Shown here in pieces: positions 62,401 to 64,000 of a stretch of 64,000 nt of DNA. A program made the position numbers and the translations under genes. The DNA comes from Flagellimonas abyssi (GTDB lineage Bacteria; Bacteroidota; Bacteroidia; Flavobacteriales; Flavobacteriaceae). A model generated the notes under the pieces. That model ran no database searches, was not told the origin of the DNA, and was given only the letters and a program-made list of their open reading frames with translations. The stretch's first letter is position 1; each line of letters begins with the position of its first letter. The DNA is taken from contig NZ_JAHZSV010000001.1 of NCBI RefSeq assembly GCF_019457905.1, positions 434,001 through 498,000 on the forward strand, in the 5' to 3' direction.

Positions 62401-62487
62401 CATCTTCCTTCAGGAACATATTATTATGTGATCAACATTCCAGAACTGGACCGGAATCTTGTAGGCTGGTTACAACTCGCCCGATAG
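59470..62487 (+). CDS. Type IX-secreted cell-surface protein with type B sorting domain
   Basis: A 1005-residue secreted protein: signal peptide (about 1-28), a region rich in Asp/Asn/Leu with Gly-rich strands, an Ig-like module around 375-450 (GESVDLVATTVGGAELRWYDT), repeated modules of 70-100 residues, and the C-terminal gliding-motility-associated domain (SPNNDGFNDFF, WDGIANVNG, LPSGTYYYVI) that directs type IX secretion and surface attachment. Genes of this class commonly sit upstream of a PorP/SprF gene, as here (30-nt gap). Ligand unknown; a role in adhesion or gliding is likely. Confidence 0.9.
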   Translation: MDKTLHSFKKCLFLILILFINWTIGAQTFATSIVSEDEVDNSSNAIDANLATQATIRASSGLAAGIGAYDGYLELEFPSTLSSNTQSFVKIDTEDDLLPSLLGGSLGGLLADILGTVLIGNQEFTVTISNNGAMVLQQSSSDANAFSSDQLRVVTDANNDFFLAISPNADYNRIRIDNQIGAILGLFNTRTLDVFGAFSGSDPNACGTPSYTSFDGSGISLDLLGLGGAGVTDTHLAIDSDPNTASEIGLGVLGVAASIEQTVYFDSLSQSGDNFYVQLAIDPSLLSLGLADNIQVIAQNGSNSPTFNGSLSSLLDLDLLGLLEGGQIATIPIDPTGQANRITLRLSSLLNVDIAQSINLYEVFRAPALPDLDADSQDVSICSGESVDLVATTVGGAELRWYDTQTGGTLLATVNSGDPYTTPVLTSSTTYFVASADPACPEESPRIPVEVNVVDIPTAADIDISGDESPICSSNDVVLIPSSDIDGTYTWFFDVNATTEITDGLTVGSVTYSIDPQDGSLTITGLDEAGSPYTYFVRVTESSAGCENPAGDLQSATVEIVDSGASISIDATPEITLDILADIFQLDPTFNVSGSISGDASPGDAIILNVNGQSFNGVLDANLDFSVDVNGIDLSLDANSTIDLFVDAGLCTLTGGIEIDIPDLIIDDLVQTFCASDNPTLLDLVVNVDDVVFFDSLDAALALDLNTPLVDGEVYFAGILDVPIEVLVRVGISVNLIDPPAPTTSETEQTFCASENATLADLQVNESSVLFYSDAEGNNLLDPSTPLVDQDSYFVSNVSPEGCESTSLLEISVVVEEGEPITLSGQSEDTCLNEEYTYTTESGKQNYSWTVTGGAVVDGGGTSDDFVSVTWNSLENNSVSVAYDDPISCTSTDSFQLDVETIECGEVLDEEFCLRVYNEFSPNNDGFNDFFEIECIEDYSNTIEVFNRNGNTVFKAVDYRNTWDGIANVNGILNKGDHLPSGTYYYVINIPELDRNLVGWLQLAR

Positions 62488-62517
62488 TCCAAATATTAAA
62501 AATCAATTCCATCAATT

Positions 62518-63441
62518 ATGATAAAGAACATTCAATATAAAATGGTTGCTTCTCTGTGCATAGTCTTGGCTCACTTTGGCACAAAAGCACAGCAAGCTCC
62601 ACAGTACACTCAGTATATGTACAATACCACTGTACTCAATTCCGGATATACCGGTACATCTGCCAACTTTGAGGCAAATGTTCTGTACCGTTCACAATGG
62701 GTAGGTTTGGATGGGGCTCCGGAAACCCAATCCTTTACCGTTCAGGGAAGGACTGGTGAAAAAATAGGGCTCGGATTAACAGCGATCAACGACAATATCG
62801 GAGCGTCCAACAATGTTCGCGTCAACGGCCATTTTGCTTATGAACTTACCACTGGGGCAACCACAAAACTATCCCTTGGAATCAATGCAGGTGCCGATAT
62901 TCTAAGCATTGACTGGTCCAAAGGAGTCTTTAATGATGATTTGGACCCTGTTTTTAGCGAAAATCTGAACAAGACAAGGCCCATCGTCGGGTTTGGGGCA
63001 TTCTTTTATAGCGACCATTGGTACTTGGGAGCTTCAACAGATAACTTTCTGAACTCAGAAATATACAATGATGATGACCGGGAAGTAACCGATAGAAAAA
63101 GTCAATATTATTTTATGGGAGGCTATGTGTTTGACCTATCCCCATCCTTAAAGTTCAAGCCTGCACTGCTTACAAAACACATAGCAGGTGCACCCTTAAC
63201 GGTAGACATCTCGGCCAACTTTTTGATTCAGGAAAAAGTGAACCTTGGTCTGGCCTACAGATACGACGATGCACTAAGTGCATTGGCCGGTTTTCATTTA
63301 AGCAGCAAGTTCTTTATCGGTTATGCCTATGATTACTCTTTAACAGGACTCGAAAACTATAATGATGGGTCCCATGAGATCATTCTAAAGTTTACCGTTT
63401 TTGATAGAAGCAAAAGAGCATTATCACCCCGATTTTTTTAA
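62518..63441 (+). CDS. PorP/SprF family type IX secretion outer-membrane protein
   Basis: A 307-residue beta-barrel with signal peptide (about 1-24), the N-terminal AQQAPQYTQYMYNTTVLNSGYTGT block, and RSQWVGLDGAPETQSFTVQG, typical of the PorP/SprF group that helps dock the type B-sorted proteins on the outer membrane. It is 30 nt after the adhesin and 11 nt before the OmpA/TPR gene, forming the usual trio. Function in T9SS is known by homology only. Confidence 0.93.
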   Translation: MIKNIQYKMVASLCIVLAHFGTKAQQAPQYTQYMYNTTVLNSGYTGTSANFEANVLYRSQWVGLDGAPETQSFTVQGRTGEKIGLGLTAINDNIGASNNVRVNGHFAYELTTGATTKLSLGINAGADILSIDWSKGVFNDDLDPVFSENLNKTRPIVGFGAFFYSDHWYLGASTDNFLNSEIYNDDDREVTDRKSQYYFMGGYVFDLSPSLKFKPALLTKHIAGAPLTVDISANFLIQEKVNLGLAYRYDDALSALAGFHLSSKFFIGYAYDYSLTGLENYNDGSHEIILKFTVFDRSKRALSPRFF

Positions 63442-63452
63442 AAAACCGCATC

Positions 63453-64000
63453 ATGAAAAAAATAATACTACTTATAGTTCTCGGTTACTCAATAGCGGGC
63501 CTCGCCCAGAGCAAACTGGATAGGGCCGATCAATACTTCGATGAGTTCAAGTTCGAAAAAGCAATTGCACTTTACAATGATCTTGCTTCCGAAAGCAGAA
63601 AAACCTCCATTCACGTAATCCAGCGTTTGGCGGATGCCCATTTTAATATGAGCGAATACCAGAATGCGAAGGATTGGTACGTGAAACTCTATACCATACA
63701 AGGACAAAATGTTGGCGAAAGCAACATTATAAAACTTGTGCAATGTTTAAAAGCCAGTATGGAACCCGAAAAAGCGGATCAGTTGCTCAAGGACTTTTAT
63801 TCTTCCGATCAAGATAGGTTGAACATGATTCTGGCACAAAAGGAACAATTGGAAAGTCTTAAGGAAGAAAATCCAAAGTTCGAAATCAAAAAATTGGCAT
63901 TTAACAGTAAAAAATCCGATTTCGCCCCGGCAATGTTCAACGATATGCTCGTTTTTGCTTCGGCAAGGGATACCCTTAGGTCCAGCGGTAAAATTTACCC
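63453..64000 (+). CDS. OmpA/TPR-type protein, SprE-neighbour type, N-terminal part
   Basis: The first 182 residues of a longer secreted protein whose end is beyond the window. Signal peptide (about 1-19) ending GLAQ; then TPR-like helices (LDRADQYFDEFKFEKAIALYNDL and following) and a stretch (KFEIKKLAFNSKKSDFAPA) that leads into a beta-propeller (PD40) region in relatives. These proteins, with an OmpA C-terminus, accompany PorP/SprF and the T9SS adhesin in Flavobacteriia and probably anchor the surface complex to peptidoglycan. It is cut by the window end. Confidence 0.85.
   Translation, partial: MKKIILLIVLGYSIAGLAQSKLDRADQYFDEFKFEKAIALYNDLASESRKTSIHVIQRLADAHFNMSEYQNAKDWYVKLYTIQGQNVGESNIIKLVQCLKASMEPEKADQLLKDFYSSDQDRLNMILAQKEQLESLKEENPKFEIKKLAFNSKKSDFAPAMFNDMLVFASARDTLRSSGKIY

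Overview
The window looks like a chromosomal segment of a marine-type Flavobacteriaceae (Bacteroidota; Muricauda/Maribacter-like by inference). The reasons are a type IX secretion locus (PorP/SprF, a C-terminal type B sorting domain, an OmpA/TPR protein), a bacillithiol gene (bshA), Bacteroidota-type lipoprotein signals with acidic residues after the Cys, TAnnTTTG-type -7 promoter boxes, no clear Shine-Dalgarno sequences, and Flavobacteriia gene neighbourhoods such as tamB/tsaD and the Fe-S protein pair. No rRNA, tRNA or CRISPR was seen.

Left edge (1-4336): the 5' part of an MBOAT O-acyltransferase running off the window, a complete GC-rich IS256-family element (863-2197) with an 8-bp target duplication, and a surface beta-helix lipoprotein.

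Surface-glycan region (4665-29098). A first + strand block (4665-11711) has a PglA-like glycosyltransferase, a PglC-like initiating sugar transferase, two tandem PglD/NeuD-type acyltransferases, an 870-residue FAD/NAD(P)-binding protein fused to a FemAB-like GNAT domain, and a free-standing FemAB-like protein. A short - strand block (11755-13014) has a second PglC-like transferase and a PurN-like formyltransferase. A second + strand block (13332-23487) is tightly packed: MBOAT, SGNH-like protein, then seven consecutive divergent paralogues of one FemAB-like/GNAT (Acetyltransf_6-type) family, with gaps of 2-32 nt or overlaps. Next come an unrecognised two-lobed GNAT-like protein, an amino-acid-type adenylating enzyme and an acyl carrier protein (23808-26673). 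They converge on an SGNH/AlgJ-like protein and a third MBOAT (26682-29098). The adenylating enzyme, carrier protein, MBOAT and SGNH protein together form a DltA/C/B/D-like set in a Gram-negative. My working hypothesis is a system that makes a lipid-linked or secreted glycan and decorates it with acyl, aminoacyl or peptidyl groups, with the seven-copy ligase array as its unusual core. This is inferred from families and context; no substrate is known.

Housekeeping and envelope region (29130-58525): OmpA-family protein, PrcB-like lipoprotein, bshA, GH3/beta-lactamase fusion, a conserved Bacteroidota protein, two Fe-S oxidoreductase-like proteins, MlaD-like protein, N-acetylmuramoyl-L-alanine amidase, lptD, ridA-type deaminase, BadF-type GlcNAc kinase, gap, pfkA, tamB, tsaD, rsmE, a DUF4159 protein, AI-2E family transporter, a THUMP-like methyltransferase, two esterases flanking a D-Ala-D-Ala dipeptidase, and a 5'(3')-deoxyribonucleotidase.

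Right edge (58761-64000): a CAP-domain lipoprotein, then the T9SS trio of a 1005-residue cell-surface protein, PorP/SprF, and an OmpA/TPR protein cut by the window end.
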